Source of the DNA: Ptychodera flava
Taxonomy: Eukaryota; Hemichordata; Enteropneusta; Ptychoderidae
Length of the DNA: 64,000 nucleotides
Assembly: GCF_041260155.1 (NCBI RefSeq)
Contig: NC_091935.1
Coordinates: 38,431,393 to 38,495,392 of the forward strand
Direction: 5' to 3'
This document shows positions 1 to 11,571 of this stretch, piece after piece (position 1 is the first letter of the stretch; every line of letters starts with the position of its first letter). The notes under the pieces were generated by a model. That model worked only from the letters and a program-made list of their open reading frames with translations, searched no databases and was not told where the DNA came from. Both the position numbers and the translations under genes were made by a program.

Positions 1-3000
1 CTCATATACATCCATACTAACAAACTACACTTGTCTCATTTCTTAATTAATTTCTTTGCATAAATTATCTCCATTCTAATTAGCATCTATATGCTAGCCT
101 ATGGCTATAAAGCACAATCCATTGTCTGCTGGAATGAAAGAAAGAGTGTGCACCCATTACACCTAGCATGTCTTACTCATATACATCCATACTAACAAAC
201 TACACTTGTCTCATTTCTTAATTAATTTCTTTGCATAAATTATCTCAGCTTTAATTATAACCCATATGCTAACCTATGGCCATACAGCAGAATATAGTGT
301 CTGCTTGAATAAAGGAAAGAGTGTGCATCCATTTCACCTAGCATGTCTTACTCATATACATCCATACTAACAAACTACACTTGTCTCATTTCTTAATTAA
401 TTTCTTTGCATAAATTATCTCTGTTTTAATTATCACCTATAGCCAATGGCCACAAGAATATAGTGTCTGCATGAATGAAAGAAAGAGTGTGCACCCATTA
501 CACCTACCATGTCTTACTCATATACATCCATACTAACAAACTACACTTGTCTCATTTCTTAATTAATTTCTTTGCATAAATTATCTCCATTCTAATTAGC
601 ATCTATATGCTAGCCTATGGCTATAAAGCACAATCCATTGTCTGCTGGAATGAAAGAAAGAGTGTGCACCATTACACCTAGCATGTCTTACTCATATACA
701 TCCATACTAACAAACTACACTTGTCTCATTTCTTAATTAATTTCTTTGCATAAATTATCTCAGCTTTAATTATAACCCATATGCTAACCTATGGCCATAC
801 AGCAGAATATAGTGTCTGCTTGAATAAAGGAAAGAGTCTGCATCCATTTCACCTAGCATGTCTTACTCATATACATCCATACTAACAAACTACACTTGTC
901 TCATTTCTTAATTAATTTCTTTGCATAAATTATCTCTGTTTTAATTATCACTATAGCCAATGGCCACAAGAATATAGTGTCTGCATGAATGAAAGAAAGA
1001 GTGTGCACCCATTGCACCTACCATGTCTTACTAATATACATCCATACTAACAAACTACACTTGTCTCATTTCTTAATTAATTTCTTTGCATAAATTATCT
1101 CAGCTTTAATTATCACCTATATGCTAGCCTATGGCCATACAGCAGAATATAGTGTCTGCTTGAATAAAGGAAAGAGTGTGCATCCATTTCACCTAGCATG
1201 TCTTACACATATACATCCATACTAACAAACTACACTTGTCTCATTTCTTAATTAATTTCTTTGCATAAATTATCTCTGTTTTAATTATCACCTATAGCCA
1301 ATGGCCACAAGAATATAGTGTCTGCATGAATGAAAGAAAGAGTGTGCACCCATTACACCTACCATGTCTTACTCATATACATCCATACTAACAAACTACA
1401 CTTGTCTCATTTCTTAATTAATTTCTTTGCATAAATTATCTCCATTCTAATTAGCATCTATATGCTAGCCTATGGCTATAAAGCACAATCCATTGTCTGC
1501 TGGAATGAAAGAAAGAGTGTGCACCCATTACACCTAGCATGTCTTACTCATATACATCCATACTAACAAACTACACTTGTCTCATTTCTTAATTAATTTC
1601 TTTGCATAAATTATCTCTGTTTTAATTATCACCTATAGCCAATGGCCACAAGAATATAGTGTCTGCATGAATGAAAGAAAGAGTGTGCACCCATTTCACC
1701 TAGCATGTCTTACTCATATACATCCATACTAACAAACTGCACTTGTCTCATTTCTTAATTAATTTCTTTGCATAAATTATCTCTGCTTTAATTATCACCT
1801 ATATGCTAGCCTATGGCCATACAGCAGAATATAGTGTCTGCTTGAATAAAGAAAGAGTGTGCATCCATTTCACCTAGCATGTCTTACTCATATACATCCA
1901 TACTAACAAACTACACTTGTCTCATTTCTTAATTAATTTCTTTGCATAAATTATCTCTGTTTTAATTATCACCTATAGCCAATGGCCACAAGAATATAGT
2001 GTCTGCATGAATGAAAGAAAGAGTGTGCATCCATTACACCTACCATGTCTTACTCATATACATCCATACTAACAAACTACACTTGTCTCATTTCTTAATT
2101 AATTTCTTTGCATAAATTATCTCTGCTTTAATTATCACCTATATGCTAGCCTATGGCCATACAGAAGAATATAGTGTTTGCCTGAATGAAAGAAAGAGTG
2201 TGCATCCATTTCACCTAGCATGTCTTACACATATACATCCATACTAACAAACTACACTTGTCCCATTTCTTAATTAATTTCTTTGCATAAATTATCTCTG
2301 TTTTCATTATCACCTATATGCTAACCTATGGCCATACAGCAGAATGCATTGTCTCCTTGAGTCAGAGAAAGAGTGTGCACCCATTACACCTAGCATGTCT
2401 TACTCATATACATCCATATTAACAAACTACACTTGTCCTATTTCTTAATTAATTTCTTTGCATAAATTATCTCTGCTTTAATTATCACCTATATGCTAGC
2501 CTATGGCCATACAGAAGATCATAGTGTCTGCCTGAATGAAAGAAAGAGTGTGCATCTATTTCACCTAGCATGTCTTACACATATACATCCATACTAGCAA
2601 ACTACACTTGTCTTATTTCTTAATTAATTTCTTTGCATAAATTATCTCTATTATAATGAGCATGTGCATGCTGGCTAATTGCTGTAGAAGTGAATGCATG
2701 GTCTGCTGGAACAAAAGAAAGAGTGTGCATCCATTTCACCGCCCTGTTTTCTGCACGTACATCAATACTTACAGACTTCATATACCTCAACTCTTCAATT
2801 ATGTCTTTTGAATAAATTATTTCTATTGTAATTAGCATCTTTATACTGGCTTGAAATGAAAGAAAGAATGTGCATCCATTTCACCTACCCAGTCTTATAC
2901 ATATGCATCTATACTAACAGACTACTCTTCTTCCATTTCTTAAATAATTTCTTTGCATAAATTATCTCAACTATAATTGGGATGTATATATGCTACTTTA

Positions 3001-3032
3001 TGGCTGTAGAACAGAGTGCATAGTCTGCTGTG
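1..3032 (+). repeat. Satellite array, forward orientation, about 18 units of 166-176 bp
   Basis: Tandem units repeat every 166-176 bp; the conserved box TTGCATAAATTATCT recurs near 56, 232, 407, 573, 747, 923, 1088, 1262, 1428, 1603, 1769, 1944, 2110, 2285, 2459, 2633 and 2953. Each unit has a nearly invariant part of about 75 bp (CATCCATACTAACAAAC through TTAATTAATTTC to the conserved box) and a variable part. Three variable types (A with CATTCTAATTAGC, B with CAGCTTTAATTAT, C with CTGTTTTAATTAT) run in the order A-B-C-A-B-C in the first six units, a trimeric higher-order repeat of about 516 bp; later the order is irregular. The units decay after 2.65 kb. No coding potential is seen. Confidence 0.95.
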
Positions 3033-4420
3033 AAGTTTGTTAGTATAGATCTAAAGACACAGGACAGGCTAAGTGAAAAGGATGCACACTCTATCTTTCC
3101 AGTAGACACTGCATACTATGTATAGCCATAGGCTAGCGATTATGTGGTAATTAAAATGGAGATAATTTATGCAAAGAAATTAATTAAGAAATGCGAAAAG
3201 CCTTATTTGTTAGTATGGATGTATATCTGTAAGACATTGGTAGGTGAAATGGATGCACTCTCTTTCTTTCTTTCCTGTGGACAATTGTGCATTCTCTTGT
3301 ATAAGCATAAAGGTGAAAATTAAATTAGAGATAATTTATGCAAGGGAAATAATTAAGAAATGAGACAAGTCTTAGTTCTTAATATGGATGTCTATGTGTA
3401 AGACAGGCTGGGTGAAAAAGATGCACACTCTTTCTTTCATTCCAGCAGACAATGCACTCTGCTGTATAGCCATAGGTTAGCATATATATGTTAATTAAAT
3501 GGAGATAATTTATGCAAAGAAATTAATTAAGAAATGAGACAAGTGTAGTTTGTTAGTATGGATGTATATGTGTAAGACATGCTAGTGTAATGGGTGCACA
3601 CTCTTTCTTTCCTTCCAGCAGACAATGCATTGTGCTTTATAGCCATAGGCTAGCATATATATGCTAATTAGAATGGAGATAATTTATGCAAATAAATTAA
3701 TTAAGAAATGAGACAAGTCTAGTTTGTTAGTATGGATGTATATGTGTAAGATATGCTAGGTGTATTGGATGCACACTCTTTCTTTCATTCCAGCAGACAA
3801 TGCATTGTGCTTTATAGCCATAGGCTAGCATAAAGATTCCAATTAGAATGGAGATAATTTATGCAAAGAAATTAATTAAGAAATGAGACAAGTGTAGTTT
3901 GTTAGTATGGATGTATATGTGTAAGACATGCTAGGTGTAATGGGTGCACACTCTTTCTTTCATTACAGCAGACAATGCATTCTGCTTTATAGCCATAGCA
4001 TATCTATGCTAATTAGAATGAAGATAATTTATGCAAAGAAATTAATTAAGAAATGAGACAAGTGTAGTTTGTTAGTATGGATGTATATGTGTAAGACGTG
4101 CTAGGTGTAATGGGTGCACACTCTTTCTTTTATTCCAGCAGACAATGCATTGTGCTTTATAGCCATAGGCTAGCATATAGATGCTAATTAGAATGGAGAT
4201 AATTTATGCAAAGAAATTAATTAAGAAATGAGACAAGTCTAGTTTGTTAGTATGGATGTATATGTGTAAGACATGCTAGGTGTAATGGGTGCACACTCTT
4301 TCTTTCATTCCAGTAGACAATGCATTGTGCTTTATAGCCATAGGCTAGCTGGGATACCAGGTGCTAATTAGAATGGAGATAATTTATGCAAAGAAATTAA
4401 TTATTAAATGATGTGTTTGT
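3033..4420 (-). repeat. Same satellite, inverted orientation, about 8 units
   Basis: From about 3033 the same satellite appears as its reverse complement (box AGATAATTTATGCAAA near 3163, 3331, 3506, 3678, 3852, 4024, 4196 and 4376). The units next to the switch point are the most diverged on both sides, and inner units of each arm are much alike. The array ends near 4400, about 250 bp before the RAG1-like gene. Together the two halves form an imperfect inverted repeat of more than 4 kb. Confidence 0.93.
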
Positions 4421-4654
4421 GTTGATACATGTATAAAGAGCCTTGTATGTTAGATTGATGTCCACTTGACTTCAAAATATAGGAGGAAAGTGACTTGCAA
4501 GTTTTGGCTGCTAGCTTCCACACCATAGTTTTGGCTGCTAGGTTTTGGCTGCTAGCTTCAGCCGAGTCGCATGTCTCCCTGGTAACGGGTTTGTTTACAC
4601 ACTGGCATATTTTCTGGCGCTTTTTTCAATCGTCTGTTGGCCAAGACTGTGAAA

Positions 4655-5095
4655 ATGTCATTCGAATTTCATGCTCGTGTGCTAAAAAACCGGTGTCGTA
4701 TTTGTGCACGGAAAATAAATGGCACAAGTTATCCATGCTCCAATTTGATCGTGGAGTTAAAGAATTTTTGAGAGTACAGTTTTAGTGAAGACATTCTGAT
4801 GTTCACCCGTCCAATTTTTGTTGTCACTGTAAGAGAGTCATTGCTCCATGGCAGCAGGCAGAAAGCAATAACAAAACCTATCGGCCAGGGACACACGTAG
4901 TGAAATGGTCCAGACACTGTAGAGTACGGATATGTGCGGTGTGTGATGCATTGTGTAAGGCAGGAAAGAAAAAGAAAGACAGTAAAAACAGGGGCAGACC
5001 GAGTCAATACCAAGGCAGTGACATTTCTGGTATCACTTACAAGGAGACAGGAGAGACGGGGAAACTGCAGAGTGAAACTCATGCAGTACAAATCT
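4655..5095 (+). pseudogene. RAG1-like N-terminal zinc-binding segment
   Basis: The first frame gives CRICARKINGTSYPCSN and ELKNF, then meets a TGA at about 4769. After a shift near 4795 the reading resumes as HSDVHPSNFCCHCKRVIAPW, then VVKWSRHCRVRICAVCDALC and a basic GKKKKDSKNRGRP tail ending at a stop at 5095-5097. In vertebrate RAG1 the equivalent order is I/VHP-x3-C-x2-C, a W-x-H segment, a CxxC near CDIC and a basic stretch, just upstream of the RING. The spacing of these Cys/His pairs here is the same. One stop and one frameshift break it. Confidence 0.72.
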
Positions 5096-5129
5096 AACAG
5101 CAGCTGTAAAACAGAGGGCAGGAAAAAAG

Positions 5130-5763
5130 ATGAGAAGATTCATTCCCTTGCAGAGACAGAGGTTCAATGATCTCATTGAAGAAATGGAGTGTCCCATTTG
5201 CAAAGACATAATAGATGGACCAATACAACTTTTGTGTGATGGACCACATGTGTTTTGTGCTGAATGTTTGTGTCAGTGGTTGCAAGTTTCTTCATCCTGT
5301 CCTGTGTGCCGTCTCTCTATTATGTGTGAATCTATTGTAAGTCCCCCCATTGCCTTTGCAAACATGCTATCAAATGCCACAGTCACATGTGATTATGGGA
5401 ATGTCGGTTGTAAGTCAGTTGTGCCACTGCAAGATCTGCAACACAACACAGAACGGTGTGTTTACCAGTCCATTGCTGGAGACCACTGCTTCTCGTCAGT
5501 GAGCCCATTTCCCATCAGAAGCCACCATACTCCAGTCCCCATTCCTGACCAAATCAATACCGAGACATCAAATGATGAAACATCAAGGGATAGGCAGAAC
5601 AATATATGTGCAGTGAAGGCCGCAGAAATTGTGATGCAGAATGTATTGATCAGCGGTGCATATGCTGCTACAGTATGAAGAAATGGCAACAACACTTGTC
5701 AAGAAAAAAATAGAAGCAAACAGAAGTGATGATAGTTCGATAAAGATTAAAACCAAGGGCCAG
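5130..5763 (+). pseudogene. RAG1/TRAF-type RING finger plus C2HC zinc finger segment
   Basis: An open block of 182 codons starts at 5130. It holds a complete C3HC4 RING: CPIC, eleven residues, C-x3-H-x2-C-x2-C, ten residues, CPVC. A second finger, C-x6-C with H-x4-C (CDYGNVGC ... HNTERC), follows about 25 residues later, as RAG1 has after its RING. All metal ligands are present, so the fold could be intact. RINGs of this type act as ubiquitin E3 modules. The frame ends at 5678; after a shift near 5655 it continues as LLQYEEMATTLVKKK to a consensus donor (GTGAGT) at 5764. The upstream junction from the first zinc segment also needs a frameshift. Confidence 0.82.
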
Positions 5764-6046
5764 GTGAGTTTTTTACCAGCATTACTCTTGCTGATCTATA
5801 CCCACATATCAATATACAGTTAGATTTTGGAGTAAATTCTTCTGATAAAGCTATCATGGAATATGATAATTTGTAAATTTGTATTTGTAATAACATTTAT
5901 TTGGTTTTGTAGTACATGTGTGACCTGGTAGTGGTTCAACAAATTAATTTCATCAAGTAATGAGCTAGTCCAATTTCATGAATTTATCACCCACATATAC
6001 TTTTGAAAGATAAATTTGGTTTTTTCAATTTTTGGTGTAATTTCAG

Positions 6047-6364
6047 CCATTGTGTTTAACATATACACCAAAGCCACGAAAAACAACCTCAGAAGCTAGC
6101 ACTGGGACAAGACGTCAGTGGGTGTTGCAGTTAAGTCAGAGGAGAGACATTGTCAGTGGTGGTGATGCGATGCTGCAGCTGAGTGAGAGGAGGTGAGACA
6201 CCAACAAAAGGACAAGAAGGAAAATCCTCCAGATCTTGGGACTCACTCCTGACATACCTCCAGGTGCTAGCCTTCATTTGGAAGTTGCTATGGGAACAAC
6301 ATGGGCTGCCAAGAGGAAATTACGGCGTTACTTCAAGGCACGGCATGTGAATATTGGAAGTGAG
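6047..6364 (+). pseudogene. Linker exon of the RAG1-like transposon gene
   Basis: TTTCAG precedes 6047 and GTATGT follows 6364. The reading enters in phase with the upstream exon and encodes a basic linker (TYTPKPRKTTSEAS, LSQRRDIVSGGDAM), then LGLTPDIPPG and WAAKRKLRRYF-x3-HV-x4-E. The last part fits the helix-rich segment that precedes the catalytic part in this transposon family, as far as I recall it. A TGA at about 6194 interrupts it. Confidence 0.62.
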
Positions 6365-6732
6365 GTATGTTATGCAGGTCATCTTCCCCCACAATCATCA
6401 AGTTCACTGTCCTTCTTGACCTCACAACCATGAATTTAATCAGTCATGTTTGGAATTTTCTGGAAATTTAATTAGTTGTGTAAGAGAGAGAATTTTAGAA
6501 CAGTAATTAGCATGTCAATAAAAGTTCTAGATTGTTCTTATATGCTCTTATACCGGTATAAGCACATGAGTATAATATTGGGACAGCAGGCTTGCAGTCA
6601 GACTTTTGGGATTGTGTGCAAACTCTATTATGATCATGTAGAGAAAGACTGTGGATAAGTAATCTTGTTATCACATATTACTGGATATATGTGTTACTGT
6701 TGTTTTTGCATCTTGTTCATATTTGTCTTCAG

Positions 6733-8182
6733 GTCTAGCAAACTTACCTGGCATGGTACAATACCTACCAGTGAAATTTGGATAAAGTTAGGTGGGGACA
6801 AGAGTAAGGGAACCATGAGAATGGTTTACCAAGTTGCTAACATCAGTAATCCAAATGTAGCAGATAATACAGTGATTTGGAGTACATTTGCAGCACCTGC
6901 TTCCTATTACAATTTAGAAATAGCTTTAGCTGTTAACAGAGGTCAGGTAGACAAACTGGATGGTACAAAGTGGAAGTAAGTCTAAACATGCATACCGTAC
7001 TGTGTTTTACTAAACAATGAACAGATTGTACCATATATTTATTTTGGTACAATATTTGGAACTTAAGATACATACATATTGGTTATCCAAGTTTAATACA
7101 TGCATTATACTGCTGATCCAAAAATCCGAAAAACAATGTGCAAATCTGACCAAACTTATGCAGCATAATGATACCTACATTAAATAGTACAAAAGGCAAA
7201 GTTGTTTTCTTGCATGTACAAAATGTATTGATGTGTAGAAACATTGGTGTGGACAATTGTCTTACATTCCACTTTGATTTATTTCAGGGACAAGACACTA
7301 TTAGCACGGATGATGGGAGATAATGAGTATCTGGCCAAGAGTTATGGATTGTCTGGACCAAATGGTATGAAATGTATACTTGCATCATGATTTATACATA
7401 AGAAAAATTGAGGCACTGACAGGACAGGCAGTTTATTGTGTACACTTCAGTTTTACCTATGATTTACATGTGTACGTCCTTGACCTATCAGTTTGCAATA
7501 TGTGCGACTGTTAATAATCAGCATGCATTGTGTATGATATGCTGTAGAACACAATTATGATAATTTGTTGTAGTTTTTCGTTGACTTAAGACATTCACAG
7601 CTAACATTGATTAGTCAGATAAATTTAAAGGAAGGGGTATACAGTGGGTCAGATCTTGATAAATGTTTGCAAGCTATTGACAAATGATTGTTTTCCTCTG
7701 TAGAAATTCTTGTGTTTATTTCTCAATTTAATTCTTACACATAGTATTAATATGTATACTGGCAATGCAAAATGTAGTAACCATGAATTTCTTTGAAATA
7801 AATATTTAAATTGATAAGTTTGCATATTACAGGTACATGTACATCCTCTCCAAGAGTTCACACATGCACATCAAATTGACTTCATGAACACCAGTCATGT
7901 CTATACCTACTAAGGTTTTTAAGTAATTATGTCAGTTTTTGTTCCTTGTCTTCCTCACATTGAAATATTTTAGGGAAATATTTTTGCGTATGCTGTGTGA
8001 TCAGCAAGGAACAAGCACAGTTGCCGAAGGAGGAACAACCATTGTCATCAATGAAGAAGAGAACCCTTGATGATATCAGAAAATGTCACAGTGAATTTCT
8101 TTCAACTGGTGGAAACCTAAGGCATGCCATGCAGCACTACAATAGTGTCAGAAAGCCACTTTTCAATGTACCACTGCACAGA
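6733..8182 (+). pseudogene. Transposase-like exons with the LGGDK motif
   Basis: Three exons are seen: 6733-6975 (IWIKLGGDKSKGTMRM, then NPNVADNTVIWSTFAAP), 7287-7364 (RMMGDNEYLAKSYGLSGPNG) and 7974-8182 (CVCCVISKEQAQ, then RTLDDIRKCHSEFLS and RKPLFNVPLHR). The joins 6975/7287 and 7364/7974 keep phase with GT-AG sites. The Asp in LGGDK is a candidate for the first catalytic acidic residue of an RNase H-fold transposase. The cysteine pair next to SGPNG is the usual zinc knuckle of the family. The 5' join of the first exon (acceptor at 6731-6732) is one base out of frame, another lesion or a wrong acceptor. Confidence 0.65.
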
Positions 8183-8554
8183 GTATGTACTAATCAATTA
8201 AATCCACTATGTTGTTTGCTTCCATTGACCAACTAAACATATAGCTGTGTTGTGTTTCAATCAGTTCACTTTACCTTTCTCTGAACAGTTCAACAGACCA
8301 CACTGTGACCTATCTACATGTATGCATGCCACTATGTCCATAACGGTGTGCACAATAGAAGTTTATTAGTGAAGCTATATGCGAAAACAAGTTGACAATG
8401 AAGCCAGCACATATGTCAGCATTTGTGATCAATCTAGTTGTTGTATATTTGTATGTAGTGTTTTCTTCATAAATAGGTAGGTATGAACGTTACAAGATAT
8501 TGTCATACATTAAAAGTAAAAGATACATGTGCTAACCCTTATATTTTATCTCAG

Positions 8555-8953
8555 GTTGCAGTCCCAGGGTTGCACATCAGTCCTGGCTTGTTTTGAAAGT
8601 TTTTCACCATGATGGAAGCTAGCTGTGCAGTACTGGATATCAAGATCATCACGACTCTGGAGAGAGATGATGACATTGATGAATCCGTGCTGAAGCCTGC
8701 TGGATTTGACACATATGTAGCCATGTTGAAACAAGTCGAGACATAACAGTGTGAAGCGAAAGAACTCCAAGAAGAAGCTAAGACCTTGGCTGATAGTGTT
8801 GAAAAGGCTCTCCTTGCTGATGATGACTGTGACGATGATGATGATGACGACGACAACAGTGAAGATGATGGCAGACCGCCACTAATGACCTTGGGCAAAG
8901 TTAAAAAAGCCCAGGAGAAAGTGCAGGAACTCAGTGAAGAAGCTGACAGGAAG
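8555..8953 (+). pseudogene. Transposase-like exon with an acidic insert
   Basis: The acceptor TCTCAG lies before 8555 and the donor GTTAGT after 8953. The exon encodes VAVPGLHISPGLF, a TGA (about 8597), then KFFTMMEASCAVLD. After a TAA at about 8744 come a coiled-coil-like CEAKELQEEAKTL stretch, a run of ten or more Asp residues and KVKKAQEKVQELSEEADRK. PGLHIS-x3-F ahead of a helical LE-x-A-x3-LD region is typical of the family. The two stops sit inside conserved sequence. Confidence 0.6.
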
Positions 8954-9388
8954 GTTAGTATTTACGAATAGAAGACTACATTAACAAAATAAAAATACAT
9001 AATTTTGTGATAATTTTGAAATCTTGTGAGACACAATTAATTTCAGTGGCAGTGAGTTGCTAGCCAAGTCAAACTTTTTATCAAACTGGAATAGTTGCCA
9101 TGTTAAATAAACATGTAATGTTTGTTTAGCATGGTGTTAAATTTCCTGTATCATGTGAGAACACCCACAGATAACCTGTCTAGCAGCCTGAGATCTCAGA
9201 GGGTCTCCTTCATCTTTGAAAATGGCATATTGATACCAGAAGTAAGATCATTTTTGTGATGATAAGCAATAACATTGTAAATCTCAAGTGCACAGTCATG
9301 TCTATGCTGCATTTTCAGAATTTTGGCTTGTGCACATTTGTAGTGCAGTCATTTCCAGACAACACAGTGTTTATCTTTGTTTTCTTAG

Positions 9389-10237
9389 ATATCTGAAGCT
9401 ACAGACGTAAAAGCGAAACTGCCAAAACAATGTGGTTTTGTAGTCTGCGGTATTGACCAAGCTCTGCAGTCATTTGGTGTTGGACGTCATTCTTACCACG
9501 GGCAGGCATTCATCGGAAATCATGTGAACAAGTGCTGTAAAGTATGTGTTTTACAACTGTACACTGTTTTGTTGCTAAAGTCATTAAAAGGTTCAGTATT
9601 CTGCTTGTCATCAAGCTTTCAGTGTCAGATTTATTGTGTGTTATATATATACTACAGAAGATGTATTTCGTCTACATTTTTTGACCTACTTTCAGTGAAA
9701 CAACTCTGTTTGCTTCTTTGAAAGAAAGTTATCATATCCTTTTTTTATTTTTTTGTGTTTCAGGAAGAAAACATTCAAAAGTTGTGCAAGAGCGTCATCG
9801 GGACCACAGCAAGAATATGCCCATAGCTGAATGAACAGGCTGCACACATTTGTGGTCCGTATAAGCCAATCTTTTCAAAATTTGCAGCCTGCCATAATCT
9901 TTACAGTACAAGCAATAAAATATCAGATGAAGATATTAGCATTCCCACGTATCACATTAAATGGCATATTACAGAGAACACTTTCCTAATTAAAGTGTAT
10001 CCCCAAAATGCATGTAAGAAGATCATGTCATCCCTCAGATTGAAAACACAGGGTTTGGGACAGGGTGTATAGAGTATCCATCATGAGATTAGGAAGGGAA
10101 TGGACCGGTATAGTAAAGTACCTGGCCATAATGGTTTAAAGAAATTAGAACTTATGGTAAGGGAGCATAATGTGATGACCAATCCCAGTCATGTGAAAGT
10201 GCCAAAAACACAAAGGGATTCATACAGAACCAAATAA
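9389..10237 (+). pseudogene. 3' exons of the transposase-like gene
   Basis: Exon 9389-9541 encodes CGIDQALQSFGVGR, then SYHGQAFIGNHVNKC. The exon from 9764 encodes ENIQKLCKSVIG, a TAG at about 9824, and KFAACHNLYST. A TAG at about 10070 stands where the family has an acidic residue before SIHHEIRKGM. The reading ends PSHVKVPKTQRDSYRTK with a TAA at 10235-10237. A small exon candidate at about 9169-9240 lies between this block and the previous one and remains unassigned. Confidence 0.6.
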
Positions 10238-10410
10238 GGAACGTGAAATAATGATGGCCATAGTGATAAAAGTAAGATAAATAATGATAAAATAAACATG
10301 TAAAGAACAAATTAAGTCAATAACAAACCAATATGTAAATAAAAACATTGAAATCGGGTTCTTTCTATGAATCATATTTTACTAAATTGATGCTTGTATT
10401 TTTAGTCCCC
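10238..10410. other. Short intergenic stretch
   Basis: A-rich sequence (repeated GATAAAATAA-like runs) between the end of the transposase-like gene and the following tandem repeat. No terminal inverted repeat matching the 5' side of the gene could be seen. Confidence 0.5.
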
Positions 10411-11567
10411 AAGATACCGTCCGGGGGACTTATAGGTTTGGTCATGTCCGAGCGTGTGTCAGTGTGTGCGTTTGTCCGTCCATGCATCCGTCTGTTCACG
10501 CAGATATCTCAGAGATACACGGAGCAATTTCATTCAAACTTGGTACAAGGATTACTTGATATGTCATACATATGCACGTCGCTTTGTTTTGTGATATGAT
10601 CCAATGTGGCCGCCATGCGGCCATTTTATTACAAATTTTTTATGTACAGAGCCATAACTCCGACATGTTTCAACCGATTTTATTGAAAGTTAGTACAAGG
10701 ACATTGACCTTCATCATACATATGCACATCAATTTGTTTCACAACATTATCCAATATGGCTGCCATGCGGCAATCTTATTACAATTTTGTCATGTACGGA
10801 GCCATAACTCAGGCATATCTCAACCGATTTTATTTAAAGTTGGTACAAGGACATTGACCTATGTCATACATATGCATGTCAATCTGTTTCATGATATGAT
10901 TCAATATGGCCGCATGGCAGCCATTTTGTTACAATTTTTTCATGTCCTTAGCCATAACTCAGGCCCGTCTAAATGGATTTTATTCAAACTTTGTACAAGG
11001 ACTTTGACCTATGTCATACATATGAACACGATATGGCTACCATGCCACCATTTTGTTACAATTTTTTCATGTACTGAGCAATTACTCAATCATATCTCAA
11101 CCGATTTTATTCAAAGTTGTTACAAGGACATTAACTCATGTTATACATATGTATGTCGATTTGTTTCACGATATGATCCAATATGACCACATGGCGGCCA
11201 TTTTGTTATGTTTTTTTTTCATGTCGAAAGCCATAACTCTGGCAAGTCTCAACTGATTTTATTCAAAGTTGGTACATGGACATTGACTTATGTCATACAT
11301 ATGCATATAGATTTTTTAGACAGTAAGATTAAATATGGCTGCATGGCGGCCATTTTGTTACGATCTTTTCATGTACAGAGCCATAACTCAGACATCTTTC
11401 CACCAGTATCATTCAAAGTTGGTATAAGGACATTGACCTATGTCATACATATGCACATTGATTTGTTTAACGGCATGTAGCAGTATCATGTCAATTACCT
11501 AAGTTTCATAATTAGACTGATATGTCGAGAAATACTGCATCACATTTCATGAAACTTGGTAGAGATG
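10411..11567 (+). repeat. Interspersed repeat with ~150-bp tandem units ('GTCCCCAAG...GGGGGACTTATAGG' type)
   Basis: It opens with CCGGGGGGACTTATAGGTTTGG-like sequence, a short phrase rich in TCCGTCC, and TTCACGCAGATATCTCAGA. It then holds about seven tandem units of 130-160 bp containing 'GCCATAACTC', 'CAACCGATTTTATT', 'GGTACAAGGACATTGACCT' and 'TCATACATATGCA'. The same opening occurs at 16176 and 16504, so it is a family. Open frames here are by-products of the tandem units. Confidence 0.85.
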
Positions 11568-11571
11568 TTAA

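Larger units (their letters stand above)
4655..10237 (+). pseudogene. Decayed multi-exon RAG1 N-terminal-like / DDE transposase gene (N-RAG-TP type)
   Basis: The best start is the ATG at 4655, which opens MSFEFHARVLKNRCRICAR. Segments in order: an N-terminal zinc region (about 4655-5095), a RING plus second zinc finger (5130-5660), a linker exon (6047-6364), and transposase-like exons near 6733-6975, 7287-7364, 7974-8182, 8555-8953, 9389-9541 and 9764-10237. Most joins have GT-AG sites and keep phase. The VHPSNFCCHC and CAVCDALC motifs followed by a RING and a C2HC finger match the domain order of the RAG1 N-terminal region. The later LGGDK, YGLSGPN, VPGLHISPG and YHGQAFIGNHV motifs are those of invertebrate transposon proteins fused to such a module. 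Stops (about 4769, 6194, 8597, 8744, 9824, 10070) and frameshifts (about 4795, 5090, 5655, 6733) show this copy cannot make the full protein. The family label is recalled, not searched. Confidence 0.8.

Noticed and set aside
1..4420. CRISPR-like array
   Set aside because: Units are tandem and nearly identical with no unique spacers, and the context is eukaryotic.
4495..4785. Hydrophobic 96-codon frame before the RAG1-like gene
   Set aside because: It overlaps the MSFEFHARV zinc segment in another frame, and that segment has clear family motifs.
8551..8898. Minus-strand Ser-rich frame
   Set aside because: Shadow of the Asp-rich plus-strand exon of the RAG1-like transposon gene.
10572..11480. 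Long plus-strand frames with repeated 'TRTLTYVIHMH' words looked like a repeat protein
   Set aside because: They follow the ~150-bp noncoding tandem units; period, not coding constraint, explains the repeats, and start/stop positions are arbitrary.
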